The notes under the pieces are model-generated. The model ran no database searches. It was given only the letters and a program-made list of their open reading frames with translations, and had not been told where the DNA came from. The translations under genes were made by a program, and so were the position numbers. Below, one piece after another: positions 1 through 6,470 of a stretch of DNA of 8,155 nucleotides. Within the stretch, counting starts at the first letter, position 1, and each line of letters starts with the position of its first letter. The stretch comes from Acetobacteraceae bacterium (GTDB taxonomy: Bacteria; Pseudomonadota; Alphaproteobacteria; Acetobacterales; Acetobacteraceae), in assembly GCA_947478535.1 (NCBI GenBank), contig CANJXD010000246.1, forward strand, positions 1 through 8,155, written 5' to 3'.

Positions 1-75
1 GACGATGACATCGTGAAGGGCGTCACGCTGACCCGCGCCGGCGCCGTGGTCCATCCCTCTCTGGCCTCGGCCTGA
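1..75 (+). CDS. pntAA: NAD(P) transhydrogenase subunit alpha part 1, C-terminal end (partial)
   Basis: Only the last 24 codons and a TGA stop (73-75) are present. The readable C-terminus contains [20 protein letters not shown]. The subunit is named mainly from context: the next two genes are clearly the alpha-2 and beta subunits of a split proton-translocating transhydrogenase, and alpha-1 (the soluble NAD(H)-binding dI component) is the expected upstream partner. The ending, with a short [18 protein letters not shown] tail, agrees with my recollection of alpha-1 subunits. The stop codon overlaps the Shine-Dalgarno sequence (AGGAG, 75-79) of the next gene, so the two are likely co-transcribed and translationally linked. 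Confidence 0.8.
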   Translation, partial: DDDIVKGVTLTRAGAVVHPSLASA

Positions 76-86
76 GGAGCGCACCC

Positions 87-482
87 ATGAATCCGACCGA
101 TATCGCCAACCAGGCCCAGGCGCTGGCGCAGCAGGCGCTGCGGCTGGCCGAACAGGCCCGCGCCATGGCCGAGGCTGCCGCCCCCGCGGCTGCGGCCGTC
201 GAACCCTTCCTGCTGTTGCTGACCATCTTCCTGCTCGCCTGCTTCGTCGGCTACCACGTCGTCTGGAACGTGACGCCGGCGCTGCATTCGCCGCTGATGG
301 GCGTCACCAACGCCATCTCCTCCGTCATCGTCGTCGGCGCCATCCTGGCGACGGGGCTGTCGGACAGCACCGCCGCCAAGGTCTTCGGCTTCCTGGCGGT
401 GACGCTGGCCGCGGTGAACATCTTCGGCGGCTTCATGGTCACGCGCCGAATGCTCGCCATGTTCAAGAAGAAGGGGAGCTGA
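87..482 (+). CDS. pntAB: Proton-translocating NAD(P) transhydrogenase subunit alpha part 2 (membrane, dII component)
   Basis: This 131-residue protein is the short membrane subunit of the three-polypeptide transhydrogenase found in Rhodospirillum-type bacteria. With the N-terminal part of PntB it forms the proton channel that drives hydride transfer from NADH to NADP+. An Ala/Gln/Glu-rich amphipathic helix occupies residues 5-35, followed by three hydrophobic segments at about 41-60, 69-90 and 97-119, and a basic tail ([11 protein letters not shown]). Strongly family-like stretches are [34 protein letters not shown] and [14 protein letters not shown]. The ATG at 87 is preceded by AGGAG at 75-79. 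It lies 11 nt after alpha-1 and 4 nt before pntB, so it is part of one operon. Nothing looks damaged. Confidence 0.96.
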   Translation: MNPTDIANQAQALAQQALRLAEQARAMAEAAAPAAAAVEPFLLLLTIFLLACFVGYHVVWNVTPALHSPLMGVTNAISSVIVVGAILATGLSDSTAAKVFGFLAVTLAAVNIFGGFMVTRRMLAMFKKKGS

Positions 483-486
483 CGCG

Positions 487-1896
487 ATGGCACAGACCCT
501 CTCGACGCTGGCCTATCTGGTCGCGTCCGTCCTGTTCATCCTCGCGCTGCGGGGCCTTTCGAACCCCGAGAGCAGCCGGCAGGGCAACCTGTTCGGCATG
601 GTCGGCATGGGCATCGCGATCGTCGCGACGCTGCTGAAGCCCGGCATGGGTCTCGGCGGCATCGGCATCGTGCTGGCGGGCCTCGCCATCGGTGGCACCA
701 TCGGCGCCGTGCTCGCCCAGCGCATCCAGATGACGTCGCTGCCCCAGCTGGTCGCGGCCTTCCACTCCCTGGTCGGTCTCGCGGCGGTCTTCGTGGCGGC
801 GGCGGCTTTCTATGCGCCGGACAGCTTCGGCATCGGCACGGTCGGCAACATCAAGGCCGCCTCGCTGGTGGAGATGTCGCTCGGCCTCGCCATCGGCGCC
901 GTCACCTTCTCCGGCTCGGTGATCGCCTTCGCGAAGCTCGATGGCCGCATGTCCGGCTCGCCCATCACCTTCAACGGCCAGCACAAGCTGAACGCGGCGC
1001 TGGGCGGGCTGCTGCTGCTGCTGGTCATCCTCTTCGTCATCACCGGCAACCAGGTGCTGTTCTGGCTGATCGCCATCCTGTCCTTCGCGCTCGGCTTCCT
1101 GCTGATCATCCCGATCGGCGGCGCGGACATGCCGGTCGTCGTCTCGATGCTGAACAGCTATTCCGGCTGGGCGGCGGCGGGCATCGGCTTCACCATCGGC
1201 AACCTGCTGCTGATCGTCACCGGCGCGCTGGTTGGCGCTTCGGGTGCGATCCTGTCCTACATCATGTGCAAGGGCATGAACCGCAGCATCATCAACGTGC
1301 TGCTCGGCGGCTTCGGCAATGATGGTGGCGTTGCGGCCGGCCCGGGTGCGGGTAATGCGGACCGCGCCCCGGTGAAGGCGGGCTCGCCCGAGGACGCCGC
1401 CTACATCATGAAGAACGCGCAGAAGATCATCATCGTGCCGGGCTACGGCATGGCGGTGGCCCAGGCGCAGCAGGTAGTCCGCGAAATGGCCGACCTGCTG
1501 AAGAAGGAAGGCGCCGAGATCTCCTACGCCATCCACCCCGTCGCGGGCCGCATGCCCGGCCACATGAACGTCCTGCTGGCCGAAGCCAACGTCCCCTATG
1601 ACGAGGTGCATGAGTTGGAGGAGATCAACGCCGAATTCGCCGATGCCGACGTCGCCTATGTCATCGGCGCGAATGACGTGACGAACCCCGCCGCCAAGAC
1701 CGACAAGACCTCCGCCATCTACGGCATGCCGATCCTCGACGTGGAGCGCGCCAAGACCGTGTTCTTCGTCAAGCGCGGCATGGCCAGCGGCTACGCCGGC
1801 GTGGAGAATGAGCTGTTCTTCCGCCCGAACACCATGATGCTGTTCGGCGACGCGAAGAAGGTCACGCAGCAGATCGTGCAGAGCCTGCAGAAGTAG
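487..1896 (+). CDS. pntB: Proton-translocating NAD(P) transhydrogenase subunit beta
   Basis: This 469-residue, full-length PntB is an inner-membrane protein combining the rest of the proton channel (dII, about residues 1-270, many hydrophobic helices) with the NADP(H)-binding dIII domain (about 300-469). A linker containing GNDGGVAAGPGAGN joins them. Visible dIII motifs are GYGMAVAQAQ (319-328), GRMPGHMNVLLAEANVPYD (354-372), GANDVTNPAA (394-403) and KRGMASGYAGVEN (429-441). In the membrane part, His93 (AFHSLVG), Asp214 (GGADMPV) and Asn223 (MLNSYSGW) sit where the E. coli channel and coupling residues His91, Asp213 and Asn222 would be expected; this equivalence is inferred from spacing and memory. 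A GGGGAG Shine-Dalgarno lies at about 473-478. The gene supplies NADPH from NADH using the proton-motive force, together with the two upstream subunits. Confidence 0.97.
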   Translation: MAQTLSTLAYLVASVLFILALRGLSNPESSRQGNLFGMVGMGIAIVATLLKPGMGLGGIGIVLAGLAIGGTIGAVLAQRIQMTSLPQLVAAFHSLVGLAAVFVAAAAFYAPDSFGIGTVGNIKAASLVEMSLGLAIGAVTFSGSVIAFAKLDGRMSGSPITFNGQHKLNAALGGLLLLLVILFVITGNQVLFWLIAILSFALGFLLIIPIGGADMPVVVSMLNSYSGWAAAGIGFTIGNLLLIVTGALVGASGAILSYIMCKGMNRSIINVLLGGFGNDGGVAAGPGAGNADRAPVKAGSPEDAAYIMKNAQKIIIVPGYGMAVAQAQQVVREMADLLKKEGAEISYAIHPVAGRMPGHMNVLLAEANVPYDEVHELEEINAEFADADVAYVIGANDVTNPAAKTDKTSAIYGMPILDVERAKTVFFVKRGMASGYAGVENELFFRPNTMMLFGDAKKVTQQIVQSLQK

Positions 1897-1905
1897 GCAC
1901 TGCCC

Positions 1906-1932
1906 GGGGGAGGGGGCCACGCCGCCTCCCCC
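1906..1932 (+). promoter_or_regulatory. GC-rich hairpin between pntB and the GMC oxidoreductase gene (possible attenuator or processing site)
   Basis: An 8-bp perfect stem is visible: GGGGGAGG (1906-1913) pairs with CCTCCCCC (1925-1932) around an 11-nt loop. It starts 10 nt after the pntB stop and ends 25 nt before the next start codon. No T-run follows, so it is not a classical intrinsic terminator. It could be an mRNA 3'-end stabiliser, a Rho-associated end or a partial attenuator that separates pnt expression from the downstream gene. No functional claim beyond the structure is made. Confidence 0.45.
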
Positions 1933-1957
1933 AAGCCTTCCACCGGGAACCACGCGC

Positions 1958-3574
1958 ATGACCCTGGATGGCGAGTACGATTACATCATCGTCGGCGCCG
2001 GTTCCGCCGGCTGCGTCCTGGCGAATCGCCTCTCCGCGAACCCCTCCAACCGCGTGCTGCTGCTGGAAGCCGGCGGGCGGGACAACTGGATCTGGTTCCA
2101 CATCCCCGTCGGCTATCTGTTCGCCATCGGCAATCCGCGTTCCGACTGGATGTTCCAGACCGAGGCCGAACCGGGCCTCAATGGCCGCTCGCTCGCCTAT
2201 CCCCGCGGCAAGGTCCTCGGCGGGTCCTCCGCGATCAACGCCATGATCTCCATGCGCGGCCAGGCGCAGGACTATGACCATTGGCGCCAACTCGGCCTGA
2301 CGGGCTGGGGCTGGGATGATGTCCGCCCCGTCTTCCGCGCGCTCGACAACCACTTCCTCGGCGAGACCGAGCACCATGGCGCCAGCGGCGAATGGCGCGT
2401 CGAGCAGCCACGCCTGCGCTGGGATATCCTCGACAGCGTCGCCCGCGCCGCCACCGAGATGGGCGTCCCCCCCACGCCCGACTTCAACACCGGCGACAAC
2501 ACGGGGGTCGGCTATTTCCATGTGAACCAGAAGCGCGGCATCCGCTGGTCCGCCGCGCGCGGCTTCCTCAAGCCCGTGCTCCACCGTTCGAATTTGCGCG
2601 TGGAGACCGGCGTCCTCGCCGAACGGGTGCTGTTCGAAGGCACGAGGGCCACCGGCATCCGCTTCCGCCAGCACGGCCAGGTGATCGAGGCCAAGGCCCG
2701 TGGCGAGGTCATCCTCGCCGCCGGCTCCCTCGGCTCGACGCAGTTGCTGCAGCTCTCCGGCATCGGCCCCGCCGAGTGGCTCGACCCCCTCGGCATCCCG
2801 ATGGTGCTGGACAGGCCCGGCGTCGGCCGCAACCTGCAGGACCATCTGCAACAGCGCGCCATCTACAAGGTAACCGGCGCCCGCACCCTGAACGAGACCT
2901 ACCACAACCTCGCTCGCCGGGCCTGGATGGGGCTGGAATACGCCCTGTTCCAGCGCGGCCCGCTGACCATGGCACCCTCCCAGCTCGGCATTTTTACCCG
3001 TTCATCGCCGGAGCAGGAGCGCGCGAACATCCAGTTCCACGTCCAGCCGCTCTCGCTCGACCGTTTCGGCACGCCGCTGCACCGCTTCCCCGCCATCACG
3101 GTCTCCGCCTGCAACCTGCGCCCCACCTCCCGCGGTACGGTCCGGCTGCGGGAAGCCGACGCGGCGGCCAAGCCCCTGATCGCGCCCGGCTATCTCTCGA
3201 CCGAGGCGGACCGCCAGGTTGCCGCCGATGCCATCCGCGTGACGCGCCGCCTGATGCGCCAGCCGGCCCTCGCCCCCTTCCGGCCGGAGGAATTCCTCCC
3301 CGGCCCCGGTGTCGGCGATGACAGCGCTTCCCTCGCCAAGGCCGCCGGCGATATCGGCACGACGATCTTCCACCCCGTCGGCACCGCGAAGATGGGCCTG
3401 CCATCCGACCCGATGGCGGTGGTGGATGAGCGTCTCCGCGTTATCGGCCTGGAGCGCCTGCGCGTCATCGACGCCTCCGTGATGCCCACCATCACTTCCG
3501 GCAACACCAACACGCCGACCATCATGATCGCCGAGAAGGGCGCCCGGATGGTTTTGGAGGATGCGCGCCGATAA
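1958..3574 (+). CDS. GMC-family FAD-dependent oxidoreductase (choline/alcohol dehydrogenase-like)
   Basis: This 538-residue protein is a glucose-methanol-choline family flavoprotein. FAD binding is shown by YDYIIVGAGSAGCVLANRL (GxGxxG at residues 13-18) with the ribose-binding acid Glu37 in LLLEAGG. GMC signature 1 is PRGKVLGGSSAINAM (82-96) and signature 2 is GSLGSTQLLQLSGIG (256-270). The active-site end contains FHPVGTAKMG with the catalytic His472, and SGNTNTPTIMIAEKGA (514-529), whose Asn supplies the second catalytic position. Length and motif order match BetA/AlkJ-type dehydrogenases that oxidise a primary alcohol or choline-like substrate and pass electrons to the respiratory chain. 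No signal peptide is seen, so it is probably cytoplasmic or membrane-associated. The substrate cannot be decided, and there is no adjacent betaine-aldehyde dehydrogenase or betI to support BetA. The start is preceded only by a weak GGGAA. It follows pntB by 61 nt. Confidence 0.93.
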   Translation: MTLDGEYDYIIVGAGSAGCVLANRLSANPSNRVLLLEAGGRDNWIWFHIPVGYLFAIGNPRSDWMFQTEAEPGLNGRSLAYPRGKVLGGSSAINAMISMRGQAQDYDHWRQLGLTGWGWDDVRPVFRALDNHFLGETEHHGASGEWRVEQPRLRWDILDSVARAATEMGVPPTPDFNTGDNTGVGYFHVNQKRGIRWSAARGFLKPVLHRSNLRVETGVLAERVLFEGTRATGIRFRQHGQVIEAKARGEVILAAGSLGSTQLLQLSGIGPAEWLDPLGIPMVLDRPGVGRNLQDHLQQRAIYKVTGARTLNETYHNLARRAWMGLEYALFQRGPLTMAPSQLGIFTRSSPEQERANIQFHVQPLSLDRFGTPLHRFPAITVSACNLRPTSRGTVRLREADAAAKPLIAPGYLSTEADRQVAADAIRVTRRLMRQPALAPFRPEEFLPGPGVGDDSASLAKAAGDIGTTIFHPVGTAKMGLPSDPMAVVDERLRVIGLERLRVIDASVMPTITSGNTNTPTIMIAEKGARMVLEDARR

Positions 3575-3575
3575 A

Positions 3576-3617
3576 CCCTCTCCTGCGCTAGCGGGGGAGG
3601 GTGGCCGCGCAGCGGCC
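3576..3617. repeat. REP-like double palindrome between convergent genes
   Basis: Two adjacent hairpins fill most of the 69-nt gap between the convergent stops at 3574 and 3644. The first pairs CCCTCTCCTGC (3576-3586) with GCGGGGGAGGG (3591-3601) around a GCTA loop, giving 11 bp when two G-U pairs are allowed. The second pairs GGCCGC (3603-3608) with GCGGCC (3612-3617) around GCA. The general pattern (CCCTCTCC, loop, GGGGGAGGG-TGGCCGC, loop, GCGGCCGGGTGGGGG) resembles widespread REP-type intergenic repeats of GC-rich proteobacteria. It begins one base after the stop codon of the oxidoreductase and probably serves as a 3'-end stabiliser or bidirectional transcription boundary. Confidence 0.65.
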
Positions 3618-3643
3618 GGGTGGGGGCCGCGCAACCTCCGCCG

Positions 3644-4930
3644 CTACGCCCGCGGCAGGCTCCGCATCGCCCCGGCAAACGCCTCCAGCGTCTGCGCCAC
3701 GTCCCGCGCCTCATGCGCGAGGGAGATGTAGTACTTGCTCTCCCCCTTCAGGATGCCGCCCGCCCGCAGCGCGCGGTTCACATGCCCTTGCACGGCGCGA
3801 TCGCCCCGCAGCACGGCCCGGTAATCCGGCAGCGGCCCCTCGGCGAAGACCAGGTCGAACAGCGGCGGCTCGCCCACCACCTGCGCCGGCACCCCCGCCT
3901 CCGCGGCGAGCCCCGCCAGCCCGGCCATCAGCGCCCGCCCCGTCTCGAACACCCGTTCATAGGCGCCGGGCCGGCGGAGAATCTCCAGCGTCTTCAGCCC
4001 CGCCACGGCGGCCACCGGGTTGCCGGACAGCGTGCCCACCTGCATCAGGAACCCGTCATCGCCGACCAGCGCACGGTCGAAATGCGCCATGATGTCCGCT
4101 CGCCCCGCCACCGCGGCCAGCGGAAACCCGCCGCCGATCACCTTGCCCACCGTGCAGAGATCGGGCGTCACGCCGTAATAGGATTGCGCCCCGCCATAGG
4201 CGAAGCGAAACCCCGTCACGACCTCGTCGAAGATCAGCACGATGCCGAACTTCGTGCAGAGCGCCCGTAACCCCTCGAGAAACCCCGGCGCCGGCGGGAT
4301 CAGCCGTTGCAGCGGCTCCACGATGATCCCGGCGAGCTCCTCATGATGCGCCTCCACCAGCCTGGTCACGGCATCGAGGTCATTGAAGGGGGCGACGAGC
4401 ACCTCCTCCCGCACCGATTTCGGGATGCCGGCGGAATCCGGCACGGCCTGCGGAAAATTCGCCAGCACCTTCGGGGCGAGGGACATGAGCCCGTAGTCGC
4501 TCATCCCATGGTAGCCGCCCTCGAATTTCAGGATGCGGTCGCGGCCGCGATAGGCGCGGGCGAGGCGCATGGCATAGAGATCCGCCTCCGTGCCCGATCC
4601 CGTGAAGCGGATCTGCTCCGCGCAGGGCAGCGCCTCGACGATCGCCTCGGCGAGTGCGATGCCGGCTTCGTTGTTGGCGAAGAAGGTGGTCCCCCGCCCG
4701 AGCTGGTCCCGGACCGCATCCAGCACTTCCGGATGCCCATGCCCGATGAACATCGGCCCGGACCCCAGCAGAAAATCCACATACTCCCGCCCCGAGACAT
4801 CCCACACCCGCCCGCCACGGCCTTCGCGGAGGATGATGTCGGGGGCGAAATTCCCGAAGGTCCCGCCCGGCAGCACGCGCCGGGCGCGGGCCATGAGGGA
4901 TTGCTCGTGGTCGATCGGGGTGCCGTCCAT
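3644..4930 (-). CDS. Glutamate-1-semialdehyde aminomutase-like class III aminotransferase (PLP-dependent)
   Basis: With the start at 4930 this encodes 428 residues, the usual length for the GSA-aminomutase/class III aminotransferase family. Visible motifs are PGGTFGNFAP (21-30), GSGPMFIGHGHPEV (56-69), RFTGSGTEADLYAMRLAR (108-125, phosphate-binding GSGTEA), FEGGYHG (136-142, aromatic stacking on PLP), IIVEPL (202-207), LIFDEVVTGFRF (232-243, Asp235 for the pyridine nitrogen) and VGKVIGGGFPLAAVAG (261-276, Lys263 as Schiff-base lysine). It is probably not the heme-pathway HemL, because alphaproteobacteria make 5-aminolevulinate from glycine and succinyl-CoA; that is general knowledge, not seen here. 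The substrate is unknown. The frame stays open upstream to ATGs at 5137 and 5176, but the extra residues are low-complexity and Pro-rich, and family similarity begins at about the 4930 start. It is convergent with the GMC oxidoreductase gene. Confidence 0.88.
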   Translation of the reverse strand: MDGTPIDHEQSLMARARRVLPGGTFGNFAPDIILREGRGGRVWDVSGREYVDFLLGSGPMFIGHGHPEVLDAVRDQLGRGTTFFANNEAGIALAEAIVEALPCAEQIRFTGSGTEADLYAMRLARAYRGRDRILKFEGGYHGMSDYGLMSLAPKVLANFPQAVPDSAGIPKSVREEVLVAPFNDLDAVTRLVEAHHEELAGIIVEPLQRLIPPAPGFLEGLRALCTKFGIVLIFDEVVTGFRFAYGGAQSYYGVTPDLCTVGKVIGGGFPLAAVAGRADIMAHFDRALVGDDGFLMQVGTLSGNPVAAVAGLKTLEILRRPGAYERVFETGRALMAGLAGLAAEAGVPAQVVGEPPLFDLVFAEGPLPDYRAVLRGDRAVQGHVNRALRAGGILKGESKYYISLAHEARDVAQTLEAFAGAMRSLPRA

Positions 4931-4970
4931 GGGGGGAGCCTCAGCCTTGCCTGGGGGGGAGTAGAGGCGA

Positions 4971-4999
4971 GGGGTGGGGGAGGGGGCAAGGGTGGGGGG
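4971..4999 (+). promoter_or_regulatory. G-quadruplex motif in the aminotransferase leader region
   Basis: Five G-runs follow each other with loops of 1 to 3 nt: G4 (4971-4974), G5 (4976-4980), G5 (4982-4986), G3 (4990-4992) and G6 (4994-4999). This satisfies the canonical G3+N1-7 rule more than once. The G-rich strand is the template strand for the leftward aminotransferase gene, 41 to 69 bp upstream of its start, so a folded quadruplex could hinder transcription into that gene. Sequence motif only; folding is inferred. Confidence 0.6.
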
Positions 5000-5040
5000 T
5001 GATTCCTGAGGTCCGCTTACGACACGAAGTGGGCGGTCGG

Positions 5041-5092
5041 GTCCCGGCCCAGTAGGGGCGACGGGCTGGACAGGACTCAGAAGCCCTCGCGC
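5041..5092 (-). repeat. Left copy (A) of the 52-bp direct repeat related to the rpsU 3' end
   Basis: Ungapped comparison with 6471-6522 gives 47 identical bases of 52, in the same orientation. The copy ends with the same GCGCGAGGGCTTCTGAG (- strand) that forms the last codons and stop of rpsU, but no S21 coding sequence lies upstream of it here. Hairpin I (AGGGCT/AGTCCT on the - strand) is kept through one G-U pair. Hairpin II is weaker than in copy B (4+4 bp interrupted by an internal loop). A further 9-bp block, ccgcttacg (5013-5021), is also shared, at a spacing 6 nt shorter than in copy B. Confidence 0.85.
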
Positions 5093-5136
5093 CCTGCGTG
5101 GTTGCACCCAGCCTTTTTGGCTTGATCTGTTTTTCA

Positions 5137-5165
5137 TTGACCTGCTCTCGCCAGCCCCCAATCTA
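5137..5165 (+). promoter_or_regulatory. Candidate promoter for the toxin-antitoxin operon
   Basis: TTGACC (5137-5142) is a good -35 match. With a 17-bp spacer the -10 would be AATCTA (5160-5165), which is poor. This would give a short leader of about 25 nt before the ATG at 5197, and no Shine-Dalgarno sequence is visible there. RES-type operons are usually autoregulated by the antitoxin. The nearby palindrome AGCC-TTTTT-GGCT (5110-5122) is a possible but unproven operator. Confidence 0.25.
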
Positions 5166-5196
5166 CACCACCGCAACCACCCCCGGTCTCCGCCCC

Positions 5197-5772
5197 ATGT
5201 CCACCCCCGACCTCCTCCGCGACGCCTTCCGCCAGCGCGCCTTGGTGGCGGTCGAGCGCATGGCCCGCGAATCCTCCCCCGAATCCCTCGTCGCCGCGCT
5301 CGCCGCCTCCACGGATACCGGCACCCTGGCCCGCGCCACCGCGGATCAGGCGGCCTCGGACGCGCTTCGTCAGTTGGATCCCCTGGCCGGCGCCATCGCC
5401 CGCGGTGCCGAGATCAAGGCCCGCCTCACCGAACAGGCTGGCGGCCTGCTCTCGGCGGAGGTGGTGGGCCGCCTTCTCGGCATCAGCCGCGCCGCCGTCG
5501 ATAAGCGCCGCGCCACGGGCAAGCTGCTCGCGCTCCGCATCCGCTCGGATTGGCATTACCCCGCCGTCCAGTTCCGGGAAGGGGAGGTGCTGCCCGGTCT
5601 GGCTCCCATCCTCGCGGCCATGACGGATGCTTCCGGCTGGTCCGTCCTCGCCTTCCTGCTGGCGGAGGAGGAAGCCCTGGCCGGCCGCGCGCCGCTCGCC
5701 TTGCTGCGGGAAGGGGATGCGGCGCCGATCCACCGGCTTCTCGCCGCCAGGGCCGCCGATTCCTTCGCCTGA
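5197..5772 (+). CDS. Antitoxin of a RES-type toxin-antitoxin module (HTH plus MbcA/ParS/Xre-type C-terminal domain)
   Basis: This 191-residue protein has three parts. An Ala/Arg-rich helical N-terminus covers about 1-75. A helix-turn-helix-like segment, LLSAEVVGRLLGISRAAVDK and following KRRATGKLLAL, covers 84-113 and should bind DNA. The C-terminal part, GWSVLAFLLAEEEALAGRAP to LALLREGDAAPIHRLLAA (147-184), has the pattern of the toxin-binding domain of MbcA/ParS/Xre antitoxins, which normally inserts into the RES toxin active site. WHYPAVQF (119-126), linking the two, is also typical of this group. The partner gene follows with a one-base overlap, the strongest support for the call. The ATG at 5197 was chosen because the residues encoded from the upstream in-frame ATG (5098) look unrelated to the family; no Shine-Dalgarno precedes either. 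Expected role: neutralise the toxin and repress the operon. Confidence 0.82.
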   Translation: MSTPDLLRDAFRQRALVAVERMARESSPESLVAALAASTDTGTLARATADQAASDALRQLDPLAGAIARGAEIKARLTEQAGGLLSAEVVGRLLGISRAAVDKRRATGKLLALRIRSDWHYPAVQFREGEVLPGLAPILAAMTDASGWSVLAFLLAEEEALAGRAPLALLREGDAAPIHRLLAARAADSFA

Positions 5773-6383
5773 TGCGCCCGCCACCGGCACCGCTGCCGCC
5801 ACCCCCGGCCGGCCTCGCCGCGCGCCCGCTGCCGCTCACTCGCTGGGCCGGGCCGGTCTGGCGCATCCATCGCCTGCATCACGGCCCGCTGCCCTGGTCC
5901 GGCGGCCCGGGCCGCCCGCCGGCCGGGCGCTTCGATAGCCTCGCTGGCCGCTTCGGCACGCTTTACGCCGCCACGGATTTCGCCGGCGCCTTCGCGGAAA
6001 CGGTGCTCCGTAACCCGCGGCGACCCCTGGTCAGCCTGTCGGAAATCGAGGCCCGCGGCGTCTCCACGCTCGCCCTCTCGGCGCCCATCGACCTGGTGGA
6101 CCTCACCGGCCCGGGCCTCTCGCGCCTCGGCCTCGATGCGCGGATTCTGGCCGCGCCCTATGATCTCTGCGGCGCCTGGGCGGATGCTTTGCAGGCGCAC
6201 CCCGCAAGCCCGGGCGGAATTCTCTACCCCTCGCGCTTTGACCCTTCGGCGCGCTGCATCGCCGTCTTCGACCGGGCGGCGTCAGTCCTGGCCCCTGTCG
6301 CACCGCCGGTCCCGCTTGGCGAAATGCTGTCGCAGGTCGCGGCGGTGCTGGACCGCTACGGCAAGGCGCTCGACCCTGGCTGA
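5772..6383 (+). CDS. RES-domain toxin (NAD+-consuming family)
   Basis: This 203-residue protein is a RES-domain protein, named for conserved Arg, Glu and Ser. Visible counterparts are Arg31 in VWRIHR, Arg53 in GRFDS, Tyr65 in GTLYAATDF, Glu76 in AFAETVLR and Ser154 in GILYPSRFDPS, followed by RCIAVFDR. The spacing matches the family. Characterised members (for example MbcT of Mycobacterium tuberculosis) deplete cellular NAD+ by phosphorolysis or hydrolysis when not bound by the antitoxin. The start ATG shares its A with the antitoxin stop (TGATG at 5770-5774) and has no Shine-Dalgarno of its own, so translation is probably coupled. The first 25 residues are unusually Pro-rich (PPPAPLPPPPAG) and may be an unstructured extension. 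The gene ends 11 nt before the poly-A/T tract of the convergent rpsU terminator. Confidence 0.88.
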   Translation: MRPPPAPLPPPPAGLAARPLPLTRWAGPVWRIHRLHHGPLPWSGGPGRPPAGRFDSLAGRFGTLYAATDFAGAFAETVLRNPRRPLVSLSEIEARGVSTLALSAPIDLVDLTGPGLSRLGLDARILAAPYDLCGAWADALQAHPASPGGILYPSRFDPSARCIAVFDRAASVLAPVAPPVPLGEMLSQVAAVLDRYGKALDPG

Positions 6384-6394
6384 GCCACCGGACC

Positions 6395-6441
6395 AAAAAA
6401 CACAAAAAAGCGGACCGCGGAGGGGTCCCCTCCGCGCCGCT
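6395..6441 (-). terminator. Intrinsic terminator of rpsU
   Basis: On the - strand the perfect stem CGCGGAGG/CCTCCGCG surrounds GGACC. Outer AGCGG/CCGCT pairs (6409-6413 and 6437-6441) extend it, and it is followed by TTTTTT-GTG-TTTTTT (6409 down to 6395). Orientation is clear because no T-run follows the hairpin on the + strand. It lies about 65 nt downstream of the rpsU stop and 11 nt from the RES gene stop, so the two convergent units abut here. Confidence 0.9.
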
Positions 6442-6470
6442 TACGCATTCTCCTGCCGAGGCAGTCTTCC

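Larger units (their letters stand above)
4931..5196. other. Divergent intergenic region between aminotransferase and toxin-antitoxin genes
   Basis: This 266-nt gap separates the start of the aminotransferase (- strand) from the start of the antitoxin (+ strand). Reading from the aminotransferase side, it holds a G7 run (4953-4959), a five-run G-quadruplex motif (4971-4999), a 9-bp block ccgcttacg (5013-5021) and the left copy of the 52-bp repeat (5041-5092). It then has a small A/T-rich stretch with the short palindrome AGCC-TTTTT-GGCT (5110-5122) and a possible promoter for the toxin-antitoxin genes. Although open in the aminotransferase frame, its low-complexity translation argues that it is mostly non-coding. 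Confidence 0.7.

Noticed and set aside
463..1959. 498-codon open frame antisense to pntB
   Set aside because: It is the reverse-strand shadow of a GC-rich gene with strong GC3 bias. Its translation is a repetitive His/Arg/Asp/Ala mixture with no recognisable domain, while the + strand encodes an unmistakable PntB.
1958..3574. Calling the GMC oxidoreductase betA
   Set aside because: Motifs are shared across the GMC family, and no betB, betI or choline transporter is nearby.
1862..3634. Long antisense frames opposite the GMC oxidoreductase (347 and 210 codons)
   Set aside because: Same composition artefact; they overlap a gene with all GMC motifs and lack any family pattern.
3644..4930. Calling the aminotransferase hemL
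   Set aside because: The family match is to GSA-aminomutase-like enzymes in general; alphaproteobacteria use the ALA synthase route, and no heme gene is adjacent.
3620..5002. Plus-strand frames opposite the aminotransferase (216 and 231 codons)
   Set aside because: Low-complexity His/Arg/Pro/Gly translations opposite a clearly conserved PLP enzyme.
5134..5802. 222-codon antisense frame covering the antitoxin
   Set aside because: Gly/Ala/Arg-rich shadow without motifs; the sense strand carries an HTH and toxin-binding pattern and a coupled partner.
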